A model generated the notes under the pieces. The model did not search any database. It saw only the letters and a program-made list of their open reading frames with translations, and was not told where the DNA came from. A stretch of 36,230 nucleotides of DNA from Pseudomonadota bacterium (lineage in GTDB: Bacteria; Pseudomonadota; Alphaproteobacteria; Ferrovibrionales; Ferrovibrionaceae). The stretch is from positions 1-36,230 of the forward strand of contig JAEYSS010000087.1 in NCBI GenBank assembly GCA_023434425.1, in the 5' to 3' direction. How positions within the stretch are numbered: position 1 is the stretch's first letter; every line of letters starts with the position of its first letter. Made by a program: the position numbers and the translations under genes. Shown here piece after piece: positions 15,428-24,318 of the stretch.

Positions 15428-16261
15428 TTAACGGAACAGGCTGAGCAGCGTGTTCGGCTGCTGGTTGGCGATCGACAGCGCCTGGATGTTGAGCTGCTGG
15501 CGGACCTGCAGAGCCTGCAGGTTGGCGCTTTCAGCCGCCACGTCGGCGTCGACGAGGGCGCCGAGGCCCTTCTTCGCGGCGTCGACGAGGTCGTCGGTGA
15601 AGTTCTTCTGCAGCGACAGGGCGCGGCCTTCGGCGGCAACCGAGGCCATCGCGTTGTTGACGGCAGTCTCGAGCGCGGTCAGCGCGGTGTTGGCGGTGGC
15701 GAAGTCACCGGCCGGATCGGCCGAACCGATCGTCGCGGCGCCGTCGAAGGTGGCGATTTCCGCTTCGATGTCGGTGAAGGTCAGCGTCAGGGTGGCGCCG
15801 GCCGTATCGGCCACGAAGGAGGCGTCAGCGCCTGCCTGGGTGTTGGACAGCAGGTTCTTGCCGTTGAAGTTCGCCTGCGTGGTGTACGAGGTCATCGTGG
15901 CCACCAGCTGGGTCACGTCTTCCTGGTAGATGGCGCGCTGCTCGTCGCTGATGCTGCCGCTGCCGAGCAGGGCGAGCTTGGCGCGCACGTCGCCGATCGC
16001 GTCGGAGATGCCCTTCAGGGCGGCGCTGGTAACCTGGGCAAGACCTTCACCGCCAGCCAGCGAGGACTGGACCGAGGCCTTCGCCTTGATGTCGCCACGG
16101 ATGCCCTGGGCAACGGCGAACACGGCAGCGTCGTCCTGAGCGTCGGCGACGCGGAAACCGGTCTGAACTTTCTTGGAGACGGCGTCCACTTCACGGTTGA
16201 CCGTGCGCAGCGAGGACAGGGCGATGATGGCGCCGACGTTGGTATTTACGGAGTTACCCAT
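15428..16261 (-). CDS. Flagellin
   Basis: 277 residues, the filament subunit, exported by the flagellar type III system without a signal peptide. Conserved N-terminal D0/D1 helices: NSVNTNVGAIIALSSLRTVN, VSKKVQTGFRVADAQDDAA, VAQGIRGDIKA. Conserved C-terminal helix: SANLQALQVRQQLNIQALSI, then ANQQPNTLLSLFR. The variable centre is short, as in alphaproteobacterial flagellins of the FljK/FlaA type. ATG 16261 has AAGGAA upstream. No other flagellar structural gene is in the window, so this is an isolated flagellin locus. Confidence 0.95.
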   Translation of the reverse strand: MGNSVNTNVGAIIALSSLRTVNREVDAVSKKVQTGFRVADAQDDAAVFAVAQGIRGDIKAKASVQSSLAGGEGLAQVTSAALKGISDAIGDVRAKLALLGSGSISDEQRAIYQEDVTQLVATMTSYTTQANFNGKNLLSNTQAGADASFVADTAGATLTLTFTDIEAEIATFDGAATIGSADPAGDFATANTALTALETAVNNAMASVAAEGRALSLQKNFTDDLVDAAKKGLGALVDADVAAESANLQALQVRQQLNIQALSIANQQPNTLLSLFR

Positions 16262-16665
16262 GACATATTCCTTTCTGGATGTTTCGGGACTCTCTCTGAG
16301 CCCCAAAGTCCTGGAGGTCAGGACGCCTTCGTTATCCTAGCTTCAGCGAAAACGTAAAATCGCTATGTTTAGGTATATTAACATTTTTATATACCTAAAG
16401 CTAGGTATATCGCTTATGGTTAATTTTTCCTGAACTACCGGGAAAAATACCACAGGCGAACCACTCGCCCGCACAGGTCCGCAGACTCGCCGGACAGGTG
16501 CAGGCTGGTTGCAAGCATACCACTCGGCCCCGGAATGACGTAGCGGAATCTGCTGCCCGGCACCCGTGAAACAGGTTTTTGTCCGTCCCCTGCCCCTCTC
16601 CGGCCGGGCTGTAAGCCGGTCCGAGGTCGGGCAGATATCTGTTGAGAACCTGCAGCGACATACAC
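16262..16665. other. 404-bp intergenic region upstream of flagellin, downstream of mutL
   Basis: No convincing gene is seen; short minus-strand frames here lack family signal. The part nearest flagellin (16340-16430) is strongly AT-rich and holds the TAGGTATAT repeats and presumably the promoter. The untranslated leader includes a small stem at 16309-16323 (TCCTG/CAGGA). I find no convincing sigma-54 (GG-N10-GC) or FliA promoter. Confidence 0.6.
16368..16410. promoter_or_regulatory. TAGGTATAT operator-like cluster upstream of flagellin
   Basis: TTTAGGTATAT at 16368-16378 and its exact inverse ATATACCTAAA at 16389-16399 form an 11-bp inverted repeat with a 10-base spacer. A third, direct copy, CTAGGTATAT, follows at 16401-16410. 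The cluster is 107-150 bases upstream of the flagellin start codon, where a regulator would be expected to act. Confidence 0.55.
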
Positions 16666-18564
16666 TCAGCGCCGGCCGAACAGCTTCTCGATATCGGCCA
16701 GCTTGAGTTCGACATAGGTGGGACGGCCGTGATTGCACTGGCCGGAATGCGGCGTCGCCTCCATCTGGCGTAACAGCGCATTCATCTCGTCCAGCGTCAG
16801 CCGGCGGCCGGCCCGCACGCTGCCATGGCAGGCCATGGTGCCGCAGACCTCTTCCAGCTTTTCCCGCAGCGGCAGCACATTGCCGTATTCGGCAATGGCA
16901 TCGGCGAGATCGCGCACCAGATTCTGCACCGCGACATCGCCGAGCAGCGCCGGCACTTCGCGCACCACCACGGCGCCGGCGCCGAAGGCTTCCAGCACCA
17001 GGCCGAGTTCCGCCAGTTCGGGCGCGCGCGCCGCCAGCCGGCTGGCCTCGGCCTCGGTGAGTTCGACCACTTCGGGCAGCAGCAGCGCCTGACGCGGCAC
17101 CTTGCCGGAGTCGAGATTGACCTTCATCCGCTCGTAGACCAGACGCTCATGCGCGGCATGCTGATCGACGATGACGATGCCGTCCGCCGTCTGCGCCACG
17201 ATATAGGTCTCGTGCAGCTGGCCGCGTGCAGCGCCGAGCGGATAACTCTGCAGCGGGATTGCGGCATTGCCTGCATCCTCGTTGCGCGCGCCGGGCGCCA
17301 ATCCGTCGGCAACCTCCTCGCGGGAGAAATCGCCCGAGAAGTCTCCCTGGGGCGAATTATACAGCGCGGCGGCTTCGGCCAGTCCGGGCACCGAACTGGG
17401 GCGCAGATTGTCGTAGCCGCGCCAGCGCGACGCGCCACCGCCATAGGTGGACTGGAAGGGCAGCGGCATGGTGGGGACGTTCTGTGGACGCAGCGCGCCC
17501 AATGCCGCCTGCGCCACCGTGGTGGAGGCGCGATGGCCGGCTTCGGCCAGCGCATGGCGCAGCGCGCCGACGATCAGCCCGCGCACCAGGGCCGGATCGC
17601 GGAAGCGCACTTCGGCCTTGGCCGGATGCACATTGACGTCGACCTGCTCGGCCGGCACCTGCAGGAACAGCGCCACCACCGGATGCCGGTCATGGCCCAG
17701 GAAATCGGCATAGGCGCCCCTGACGGCGCCGACGAACAGCTTGTCGCGCACCGGCCGCCCGTTGACGAACAGATACTGATGCTGGGCATTGCCGCGATTG
17801 TAGGTCGGCAGACCCGCGTAGCCGGTGAGCGCGATGCCTTCGCGCTCGGCCCTGATCGCCACGGCATTGTCGGCGAAGTCGCGGCCGAGAATCTGTTCGA
17901 GGCGCCCCAGTCGCTGCAGGTCGGGCCGCTCGGCATCCTGCGGCGCATCCAGCAGACTACCGGGCACCGCATCGGCCCGGAAGCTGGTGCGGCCATCCTG
18001 CTGCAGGGTGAAGGCGATGCCGGCCTGCGCCATCGCCAGCCGTTTGACGATCTCCTGCACGGCGAGATCTTCGGCACGGTCGGTCTTGAGGAATTTCAGC
18101 CGCGCCGGCACGGCGTAGAAAAGGTCGCGCACTTCGATGCGGGTGCCCGGCCCTGCGGCGGCCGGCTTCACGCCGCCGACCTTGCCGGCATCGACCTCAA
18201 GCTGCCAGGCGCTGTCGCTGGCGGTTTCGCGCGTGACGATACTGAGCCGCGCCACCGCGCCGATCGAGGGCAGCGCTTCCCCACGAAAGCCGAGCCACCG
18301 GATGTTGAGCAGGTCGTCGCCCGGCAGTTTCGATGTGGCATGACGTTCCACCGCCACCGGCAGGTCGTCGGGCGCCATGCCCTTGCCGTCATCGGCGACG
18401 CTGATCAGCGTGCGGCCGCCAGACGCCGTGGCGATGTCGATGCGGCGCGCGCCGGCATCGATGGCATTCTCCACCAGCTCCTTCACGGCCGAGGCCGGGC
18501 GCTCGACCACTTCGCCGGCCGCGATGCGGTTGACCAGGGTTTCGGGCAGGCGGCGTATCGCCAT
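16666..18564 (-). CDS. mutL: DNA mismatch repair protein MutL
   Basis: 632 residues; couples MutS mismatch recognition to excision. The N-terminal GHKL ATPase starts RRLPETLVNRIAAGEVVERP, then VKELVENAIDAGA, DDGKGM and WLGFRGEALPSI. The C-terminal dimerisation domain carries the endonuclease signature DQHAAHERLVYE, plus ACHGSVRAG and the CNHGRPT motif, so this is a nicking MutL, as expected outside the MutH-containing gammaproteobacteria. ATG 18564 is four bases after the upstream peptidase stop, so the two are co-transcribed. Confidence 0.97.
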   Translation of the reverse strand: MAIRRLPETLVNRIAAGEVVERPASAVKELVENAIDAGARRIDIATASGGRTLISVADDGKGMAPDDLPVAVERHATSKLPGDDLLNIRWLGFRGEALPSIGAVARLSIVTRETASDSAWQLEVDAGKVGGVKPAAAGPGTRIEVRDLFYAVPARLKFLKTDRAEDLAVQEIVKRLAMAQAGIAFTLQQDGRTSFRADAVPGSLLDAPQDAERPDLQRLGRLEQILGRDFADNAVAIRAEREGIALTGYAGLPTYNRGNAQHQYLFVNGRPVRDKLFVGAVRGAYADFLGHDRHPVVALFLQVPAEQVDVNVHPAKAEVRFRDPALVRGLIVGALRHALAEAGHRASTTVAQAALGALRPQNVPTMPLPFQSTYGGGASRWRGYDNLRPSSVPGLAEAAALYNSPQGDFSGDFSREEVADGLAPGARNEDAGNAAIPLQSYPLGAARGQLHETYIVAQTADGIVIVDQHAAHERLVYERMKVNLDSGKVPRQALLLPEVVELTEAEASRLAARAPELAELGLVLEAFGAGAVVVREVPALLGDVAVQNLVRDLADAIAEYGNVLPLREKLEEVCGTMACHGSVRAGRRLTLDEMNALLRQMEATPHSGQCNHGRPTYVELKLADIEKLFGRR

Positions 18565-18568
18565 AAAC

Positions 18569-19909
18569 TCAGCCACCCTGTTTCGGGGTGGCGCTGGCAG
18601 GCGTTTCGAGACCGGCCGGCTGGCCGACCACGACGACCAGATAATCGTTGCGGGCAAACAGCCGCTGCGCCACGCGGCGGAGATCGTCCTGCGTCACGGC
18701 ATTGATCAGGCCGGGATAGGCGTCGATGTAATCCGGCGGCAGGCCGGTATTCTGGATCGCCACCAGCATGCCGGCGATGGCGGCATTGGAGGTGAGCCGC
18801 AGCGGGAAGGATCCGGTCATGAAGGATTTCGCCGCCGCCAGTTCGCTGTCGCTGACGCCCTCTTTCGCCACGCGGGCCAGTTCGGCGCGCACCAGCCGGA
18901 GCGCATCGCCGACCTGGGCATTGGAGGTCGCCAGCGAACCGCTGACCAGCGCCGCCGCCTTGTAGGGCACCAGTTGCGTGCCGACCGAATAGACCAGGCC
19001 GCGCTTCTCGCGCACCTCCTCGAACAGCCGCGAGGTCATGCCGCCGCCGCCCAGGATCTGGTTCAGCACGGTGGCGGCGTACCAGTCGGGATCCTCGCGG
19101 GCGATGCCCGGCGCGCCGAACAGCACGATGCTCTGCGGATTGGGGAATGGAATCACCACCGGCTGCGCGGCGGTTCTGGGCGTCACCGGTGCCGGCAGCG
19201 CCACCGTCGCCTGCAACGGCAAGGCACCGAAGCTGGTATCGACCAGCCGCGCGAGATCGGCGGGCGTCACGTCGCCGACTGCGCCGATCACCAGATTCGA
19301 GCGGGCCAGCAGCGCGCGGGCAAAGCCGGACAGGGCCGCAGCGTCGATACGGTCGAGGCTCTCGCTGCTCGCCGCCGAGCGCCGGCCATAGGGATGATCG
19401 CCATAGGCCAGCTGGGCAAAGCGCTCGCCGACCAGCGCATTCGGACTGGCGCGGCTGCGTTCATAGGCGACGCGGGCCTGGGCCTTCACGCGCTGCACCG
19501 GCTCGGCGTCGAAACGCGGCGCGGTCAGGGCCAGTTTCAGCAGTTCGAAGGCGCGCGCGCGGTTGCGCGTCAGCGTGCGCAACGTCGCCGTGGTGTAATC
19601 GCGATCGGCGCCGAAACTCATGTCTATGGCGGTTTCCTGCAGCGCGGTCTGGAAGTCGTCGGCCGACAGATCGCCGGCGCCTTCATTCAGCAGGCCGGTC
19701 ATCAGCTGGGCAAGGCCCTCCTGTCCGGCCGGATCGCTGGAGGATCCGCCGCGCCAGGTCGCCTGCAGCGACAGGATCGGAATGCTGGGCTCGCGCACGA
19801 ACCAGACCTCGATGCCCAGCGGCGTCCTGATCCGCTCGATCTTCGGTCCGGCCGCAGCCGGCAAGGCGGCGCAAACGAGCAGGAGGACGGCAATGACGAG
19901 TCGGCGCAT
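18569..19909 (-). CDS. M16-family peptidase-like protein lacking the zinc site
   Basis: 446 residues with a signal peptide (MRRLVIAVLLLVCAALPAAA). The M16 fold is clear, including the C-domain block LFEEVREKRGLVYSV that shapes the active site of the partner. The inverted zinc motif HxxEH is gone: the aligned segment reads QLMTG at about residues 68-72. Bacterial M16 enzymes often work as an active/inactive pair, and the active partner is the next gene upstream, 11 bases away. Probably periplasmic. Confidence 0.92.
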   Translation of the reverse strand: MRRLVIAVLLLVCAALPAAAGPKIERIRTPLGIEVWFVREPSIPILSLQATWRGGSSSDPAGQEGLAQLMTGLLNEGAGDLSADDFQTALQETAIDMSFGADRDYTTATLRTLTRNRARAFELLKLALTAPRFDAEPVQRVKAQARVAYERSRASPNALVGERFAQLAYGDHPYGRRSAASSESLDRIDAAALSGFARALLARSNLVIGAVGDVTPADLARLVDTSFGALPLQATVALPAPVTPRTAAQPVVIPFPNPQSIVLFGAPGIAREDPDWYAATVLNQILGGGGMTSRLFEEVREKRGLVYSVGTQLVPYKAAALVSGSLATSNAQVGDALRLVRAELARVAKEGVSDSELAAAKSFMTGSFPLRLTSNAAIAGMLVAIQNTGLPPDYIDAYPGLINAVTQDDLRRVAQRLFARNDYLVVVVGQPAGLETPASATPKQGG

Positions 19910-19920
19910 CGGCGATCCCT

Positions 19921-21261
19921 TCAGCTCTGGTCTTTCGGCAGCAGATGACCCGTCACCGAGCGGCGCAGATCGAACACATGGCGCGCAGCATTCAGCACCT
20001 GCTCGGCCGTCACGGCATCGACCAGTTTCGGCCAGGCCTCGACATCCTCCACCGTCAGCCCGCTGGTCAGCGCGACGCCGAAGATGCGCGCGGCACCCGA
20101 CAGGCTGTCGCGGGCATAGATCGTCTCCGCCAGCATGCCGGTGCGGGCGCGTCGCATTTCGTCTTGCGTTACGCCGTTGAGCAGCAGATCGGCGATCACG
20201 CGATCGAGCGCGGCTTCCACCTCGTCCAGCCTGCGGCCCTGCTTGGGCGAGGCGCTGAAGCCGAAGGTGCTCTGGTCGAGCGACATCGAGCTGTACCAGG
20301 CGCCGGCAGACACCGCCGGCCCATCGCCCTCGACCAGCAGCTTGTGCAGCCGGCCGGTCGGCGCGTTCAGGATCTCGGACAGCACGGCGAGCGGCACGGC
20401 ATGCTGCTTCTCGCCGGCCGAACGGCTCGGTGCCAGATAGCTGCGCCGCATCGACGGCTGCACGACGCGCGCATCCGCCATGCTGAGACGGCGCGCCGCC
20501 AGCTGGTTCGGCTCCTGCGGCCGGAAGCGCGGCGGGATCGGCCGCATCGGGACCAGGCCGTAGTATTTCTCGGCCAGCGCCTTGAGTTCGTTCGGCCGCA
20601 CATCGCCGGCGACGATCAGGATCGCGTTGTTCGGCGCGTAATGGCTGCGATAGAAGGTCATGGCGTCGTTCAGCGTCAGTCGCTGGAGTTCCGACGGCCA
20701 GCCGATCACCGGGCGGCCGTATGGATGGCTGAGATACTGCGCGGCATCGAGCTGCTCGCCGAACAGGGCGCCGGGATTGTTGTCGGTGCGGCTCAGCCGC
20801 TCCTCGATCACCACCTGCAGTTCAGGCTTTGCATCTGCCTCGCGAGGCTCCAGCGCACTCATGCGGTCCGCTTCCATGCTCATCACCAGTTCGAGACGGT
20901 CGCGCGCGATGGTCTGGAAATAGCCGGTATAATCGGACGAGGTGAAGGCGTTGTCGCGGCCGCCTTCGCGCGCCACGGTCTTGGAAAACTCGCCGGGCAG
21001 CATATTCGGCGTGCCCTTGAACATCAGATGTTCGAGATAATGCGCCACGCCCGACACGCCGGGCGCCTCGTCGGCGGCGCCGACGCGATACCAGACCATG
21101 TGATGCACCACCGGCGCGCGGTGATCCTCGATCAGAATCACCTGCATGCCGTTGCCGAGCATGAACTGCGTCGGATTAAAGACCTGGGCCCGGCTGTCGC
21201 CGGGGGCGCCCGCAAGCCAGAGAGCAGCTGCGGACAGGACGGCGATCAGGCGGTTGCGCAC
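19921..21261 (-). CDS. M16-family zinc metallopeptidase, catalytic partner
   Basis: 446 residues, starting at a GTG with GGAG upstream and a signal peptide (cleavage near Ala-Gln 25-26). The inverted zinc motif is intact, HYLEH at 74-78, with a further ligand Glu near 154 in VVIEERLSR. NAFTSSDYTGYF is also an M16 block. It probably forms a heterodimer with the product of the adjacent gene of identical length and degrades peptides in the periplasm. The substrate is not known. Confidence 0.94.
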   Translation of the reverse strand: MRNRLIAVLSAAALWLAGAPGDSRAQVFNPTQFMLGNGMQVILIEDHRAPVVHHMVWYRVGAADEAPGVSGVAHYLEHLMFKGTPNMLPGEFSKTVAREGGRDNAFTSSDYTGYFQTIARDRLELVMSMEADRMSALEPREADAKPELQVVIEERLSRTDNNPGALFGEQLDAAQYLSHPYGRPVIGWPSELQRLTLNDAMTFYRSHYAPNNAILIVAGDVRPNELKALAEKYYGLVPMRPIPPRFRPQEPNQLAARRLSMADARVVQPSMRRSYLAPSRSAGEKQHAVPLAVLSEILNAPTGRLHKLLVEGDGPAVSAGAWYSSMSLDQSTFGFSASPKQGRRLDEVEAALDRVIADLLLNGVTQDEMRRARTGMLAETIYARDSLSGAARIFGVALTSGLTVEDVEAWPKLVDAVTAEQVLNAARHVFDLRRSVTGHLLPKDQS

Positions 21262-21336
21262 AGGCGGCTCCGTCGGCTGGAGGACTCCGTCAAAATTCCA
21301 TCACGCGGCCTGCAGTCGCGCCGCCTGATGGCCGGG

Positions 21337-21963
21337 TCAGAAGACGCCTTCAAGCGGGCCGCGTTCGCGCCGCTTGAGGGTCGGGATGGTCCCGGCGGTC
21401 AGCGGCTTGCCGGTGGCGGCATTCTCGCGCAGACGCTGGGCTTCCTTGGCCGGGTCGATGGCCAGACCGGGTTCGACCGGCGCCTGCCAGAACATCAGGC
21501 GGTCGACGAAGCGGCTGTCGCGTTCGGCCAGCTGGGTGAATTCGTCATTCACCTTGCGACGGATATCCGGATCGACATTGCTGGCGCGCGCCTGACTCAG
21601 CAGCGCCTGTTCGCCGGCCGATCGCGGTGCGGCATTCGGCGCCGCCTGGCGGCTGAGCGGGGTGATCTGGCCGGCGGCATCGGTGCTGGCGCCGCCGAAG
21701 GCGGCCGCGGCACGGTCGCGCGCCGGCACTTCCTGCGGACGCGGCGCACCCGGCTCGGGCGGACGCAGACCGAATTCGGGCGGCAGCACCAGCGGCGCCT
21801 TGGTCACGACGACGAATTCATCGGGGGATTTCTTGGTGATGCCGAGCGCGTCGCGCGTGGAGTCGCAGCCGGCCAGCGCCAGGCTGCCGGCGAGCGCGGC
21901 CAGACTGAACAGACGCAGCGGGGGCAGCCGCAGATGTCGGCCGGCAGGATTCGGTCGACGCAT
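21337..21963 (-). CDS. DUF3035 lipoprotein (BamF-like)
   Basis: 208 residues. A lipoprotein signal with lipobox LALAGC ends near residue 32. The DUF3035 core follows: TRDALGITKKSPDEFVVVTK, then APLVLPPEFGLRPP. The rest is Ala/Pro-rich with a charged C-terminus (LKRRERGPLEGVF). DUF3035 proteins are alphaproteobacterial and some are annotated as an outer-membrane assembly accessory (BamF); that role is not proven for this branch. ATG 21963 has AAGGGA upstream. It would be lipidated and matured by the LspA encoded nearby. Confidence 0.85.
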   Translation of the reverse strand: MRRPNPAGRHLRLPPLRLFSLAALAGSLALAGCDSTRDALGITKKSPDEFVVVTKAPLVLPPEFGLRPPEPGAPRPQEVPARDRAAAAFGGASTDAAGQITPLSRQAAPNAAPRSAGEQALLSQARASNVDPDIRRKVNDEFTQLAERDSRFVDRLMFWQAPVEPGLAIDPAKEAQRLRENAATGKPLTAGTIPTLKRRERGPLEGVF

Positions 21964-22118
21964 GAAAACGATCCCTTCATGTACGCGAGGCCGGAATGGC
22001 GCGAGGCCCGGGATTTTAGCCTCGGCGACCGCCGCGGCACAAGGGCGCGCCCCGGACCGTGCGCCCACGGAACAGCGCGGTTTTCCGCCGCCGATGTGTC
22101 ATACGGCGAGGCCGGGGA

Positions 22119-24077
22119 TCAGGCGTCGCCGGGGAAACGGTCGGGCAGGCGCACGATGGCGGCGGTGCCGCCCGATTCGGTGCTTTCGATGGTGAGCGTG
22201 CCGCCATGCAGCTCGACGAATTTGCGGCTGATCGCCAGCCCCAGGCCGGTCCCCTCGCTGCGCCGGCGGATATTCGGATCGCCCTGCCAGAAGGGCTCGA
22301 AAATGCGGGTGAGATCCTCCGGCCGGATGCCGACGCCGGTGTCGCGCACCCTGATGGTCACACGGCCCTCGCTGTCGCGGGCGCCGGTGACATAGACGGC
22401 GCCGCCCGGCGGCGTGAACTTGATGGCATTGGACAGCAGGTTGAGCAGCACCTGCTTGATCGCCCGCGCATCGATGCGCACCGGCGGCAACGCGGTGGGG
22501 AATTCGTCGACCAGTTCGAGATCCGCCTCCAGCGCCCTGCCCTTCACGATGGTGATGCAGTCGCCGACCACCGTCGGCAGATCGACATCCTCAAGCGTCA
22601 GCTCGTACCGCCCGGCCTCGATCTTCGACATGTCGAGGATATCGTTGATGACATGCAGCAGATGCCGCGCGCTCATCACGATGTCTTCGGCATAGTCGAA
22701 ATAGCGATCCGAGTTGGCACCCCACATGCGCAGCGTGATCACCTCGGCGAAGCCGATAATGGCGTTGAGCGGCGTCCGCAGCTCGTGACTCATATTGGCG
22801 AGGAATTCCGACTTGGCGCGGTTGGCCGCGATGGCATGCTCGCGCTCGCGGCCATAGGAGGATGCCAGCCGTTCCAGATCCTCGGCCTGGGCGCGCAGGC
22901 GCGCATTCGCCTCGTCCAGCTCCTGCTCGGCACGTTTACGCTCGGTGATATCGAGGGCAACCGAAAGGATGCCGGTGATATTGCCGGCGGAGTCGCGCAG
23001 TGGAACCTTGCTCTTCAGTTCTGCACGTAACCGGCCGCCGGCAAGATTATAAACCTGCTCGCGGTTTAACACTGGCTGGCCGCCGCTCAGCAATTCGCGC
23101 TCCAGTTCCGCCATACTGGCGACGAAGGGGTTGCGGGAGCCATCCTCAAGCCCCTTGAGCGGCAATTCCTCCAGCCGCCGCCCGATCAGGATGTCGGCAT
23201 CGACTCCCAGAACCTGCAGTACGGTGCGGTTGGCAAGGATATAACGGCCCTGGGGATCCTTGACGCTGATCGGCGCCGGCAGTGCGTCGATCACGTTGCG
23301 CAGCAATTCGCGATTGCGCTCCACTTCGGCAAGATACTCGCCGCCGGCACTGAGAATGGCATTGACGCGGTCGGTCAGCAGGCCGAATTCGTCGAGTTCA
23401 TGGCCCTTCGGCGCCGTGATCGCGGTCTCCTTCGGCCGGCGCGGATCGGCGCGGTCGATCTGCGCCACCAGGTTCAGCAGCGGCCGGGTCAACGTGAAAT
23501 AGAACAGCACCGCCAGGATCAGGGCGAGCACCAGGTTGCGCACCAGCCCGGTGACCAGCACCAGGCCGGTGCGGTTGATCACGCTGCGCGCCAGCAGCGT
23601 ACCATCGACATGCACGCGCATTTCGCCGACCAGGTCGCGTTCACGCGGACCATAGAGCGGGCGCACCAGGATCTCCTCGGTCTCGGGCAGCACGAAGACG
23701 AGAAGACGCGTGACCAGCGAGGTTTCCATGCCGGCATCGGCGCCGCCGTCCTCGCGTTCCTGCAGTGCCATGCGCCGGCCGTAATTGTCGTAGATCTCGG
23801 CGCGCCAGACCGGCTGGTAGAGCAGCAGGCCGCTGACCACGCGCGCGGCCAGCTGTTCATCGAGCGCATAAGCCGCCTGCGAGGCGGCGTCGTTGAGCAT
23901 ATCCATCACCTGCGCGACGGTGGATTCGCGCTGGGTCACTTCGTTGCGGATATCGAGAACGAGCTGGAACAGGCTGGAGAGAAACCCGAGCGCCAGTGCC
24001 GCAATCACCGTGACCTTGACCTGGCGGGCGGAAAGCTGGTGACGCGCGGACCGTTTTGCAGGAGCCGGGCCGGTCAT
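22119..24077 (-). CDS. Membrane histidine kinase with PAS domain (DivJ/PleC-like core)
   Basis: 652 residues from ATG 24077. Order: TM1 about 21-43, periplasmic loop about 44-170, TM2 about 171-197, a HAMP-like linker with the E(L)DEFGLLTDRVN segment, PAS at about 258-378, a coiled coil, HisKA with phospho-acceptor His431 in FLANMSHELRTPLNAIIGF, and HATPase with NLLSNAIKFTPPGG, DTGVGI and EGTGLGLAISRKF. There is no receiver domain and no response-regulator gene nearby, so the partner is encoded elsewhere. The HisKA sequence is of the alphaproteobacterial DivJ/PleC type; a cell-cycle role is only a possibility. It sits between lspA and the DUF3035 gene. Confidence 0.92.
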   Translation of the reverse strand: MTGPAPAKRSARHQLSARQVKVTVIAALALGFLSSLFQLVLDIRNEVTQRESTVAQVMDMLNDAASQAAYALDEQLAARVVSGLLLYQPVWRAEIYDNYGRRMALQEREDGGADAGMETSLVTRLLVFVLPETEEILVRPLYGPRERDLVGEMRVHVDGTLLARSVINRTGLVLVTGLVRNLVLALILAVLFYFTLTRPLLNLVAQIDRADPRRPKETAITAPKGHELDEFGLLTDRVNAILSAGGEYLAEVERNRELLRNVIDALPAPISVKDPQGRYILANRTVLQVLGVDADILIGRRLEELPLKGLEDGSRNPFVASMAELERELLSGGQPVLNREQVYNLAGGRLRAELKSKVPLRDSAGNITGILSVALDITERKRAEQELDEANARLRAQAEDLERLASSYGREREHAIAANRAKSEFLANMSHELRTPLNAIIGFAEVITLRMWGANSDRYFDYAEDIVMSARHLLHVINDILDMSKIEAGRYELTLEDVDLPTVVGDCITIVKGRALEADLELVDEFPTALPPVRIDARAIKQVLLNLLSNAIKFTPPGGAVYVTGARDSEGRVTIRVRDTGVGIRPEDLTRIFEPFWQGDPNIRRRSEGTGLGLAISRKFVELHGGTLTIESTESGGTAAIVRLPDRFPGDA

Positions 24078-24318
24078 GCGCGCCCGTCGCCCCGAGGTTC
24101 GGACTTTGAGTCCGCGATGGCAGCGCATGCCGTCAGCGGCATGTTGCCCATCCATTTACCTGCCCCGGACCGGTTGTGCCGTCCGGTCCGCCCCGACCGA
24201 AGCATACGCCTCTCGCCCCACGCCTCATCTGCGAGGGCGATGCTGCCATCATTCGCGCTCGGGCGCAACGAATCGGCAGAACTGCCACCCAAGGTAGCGA
24301 GCCGAGATTACGGGCGTC
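24078..24318. other. 241-bp gap between lspA and the histidine kinase, with two hairpins
   Basis: No gene is visible. It holds a CGGACT-TTG-AGTCCG hairpin at 24100-24114, within the likely leader of the kinase gene. It also holds an 8-bp inverted repeat CGGACCGG/CCGGTCCG (24166-24173 with 24183-24190) that may end the ileS-lspA transcript. Neither has a T run. Confidence 0.5.

Noticed and set aside
16435..16665. Possible 76-residue minus-strand protein between flagellin and mutL
   Set aside because: No ribosome-binding site, no recognisable family, and several overlapping frames of equal quality; better read as non-coding.
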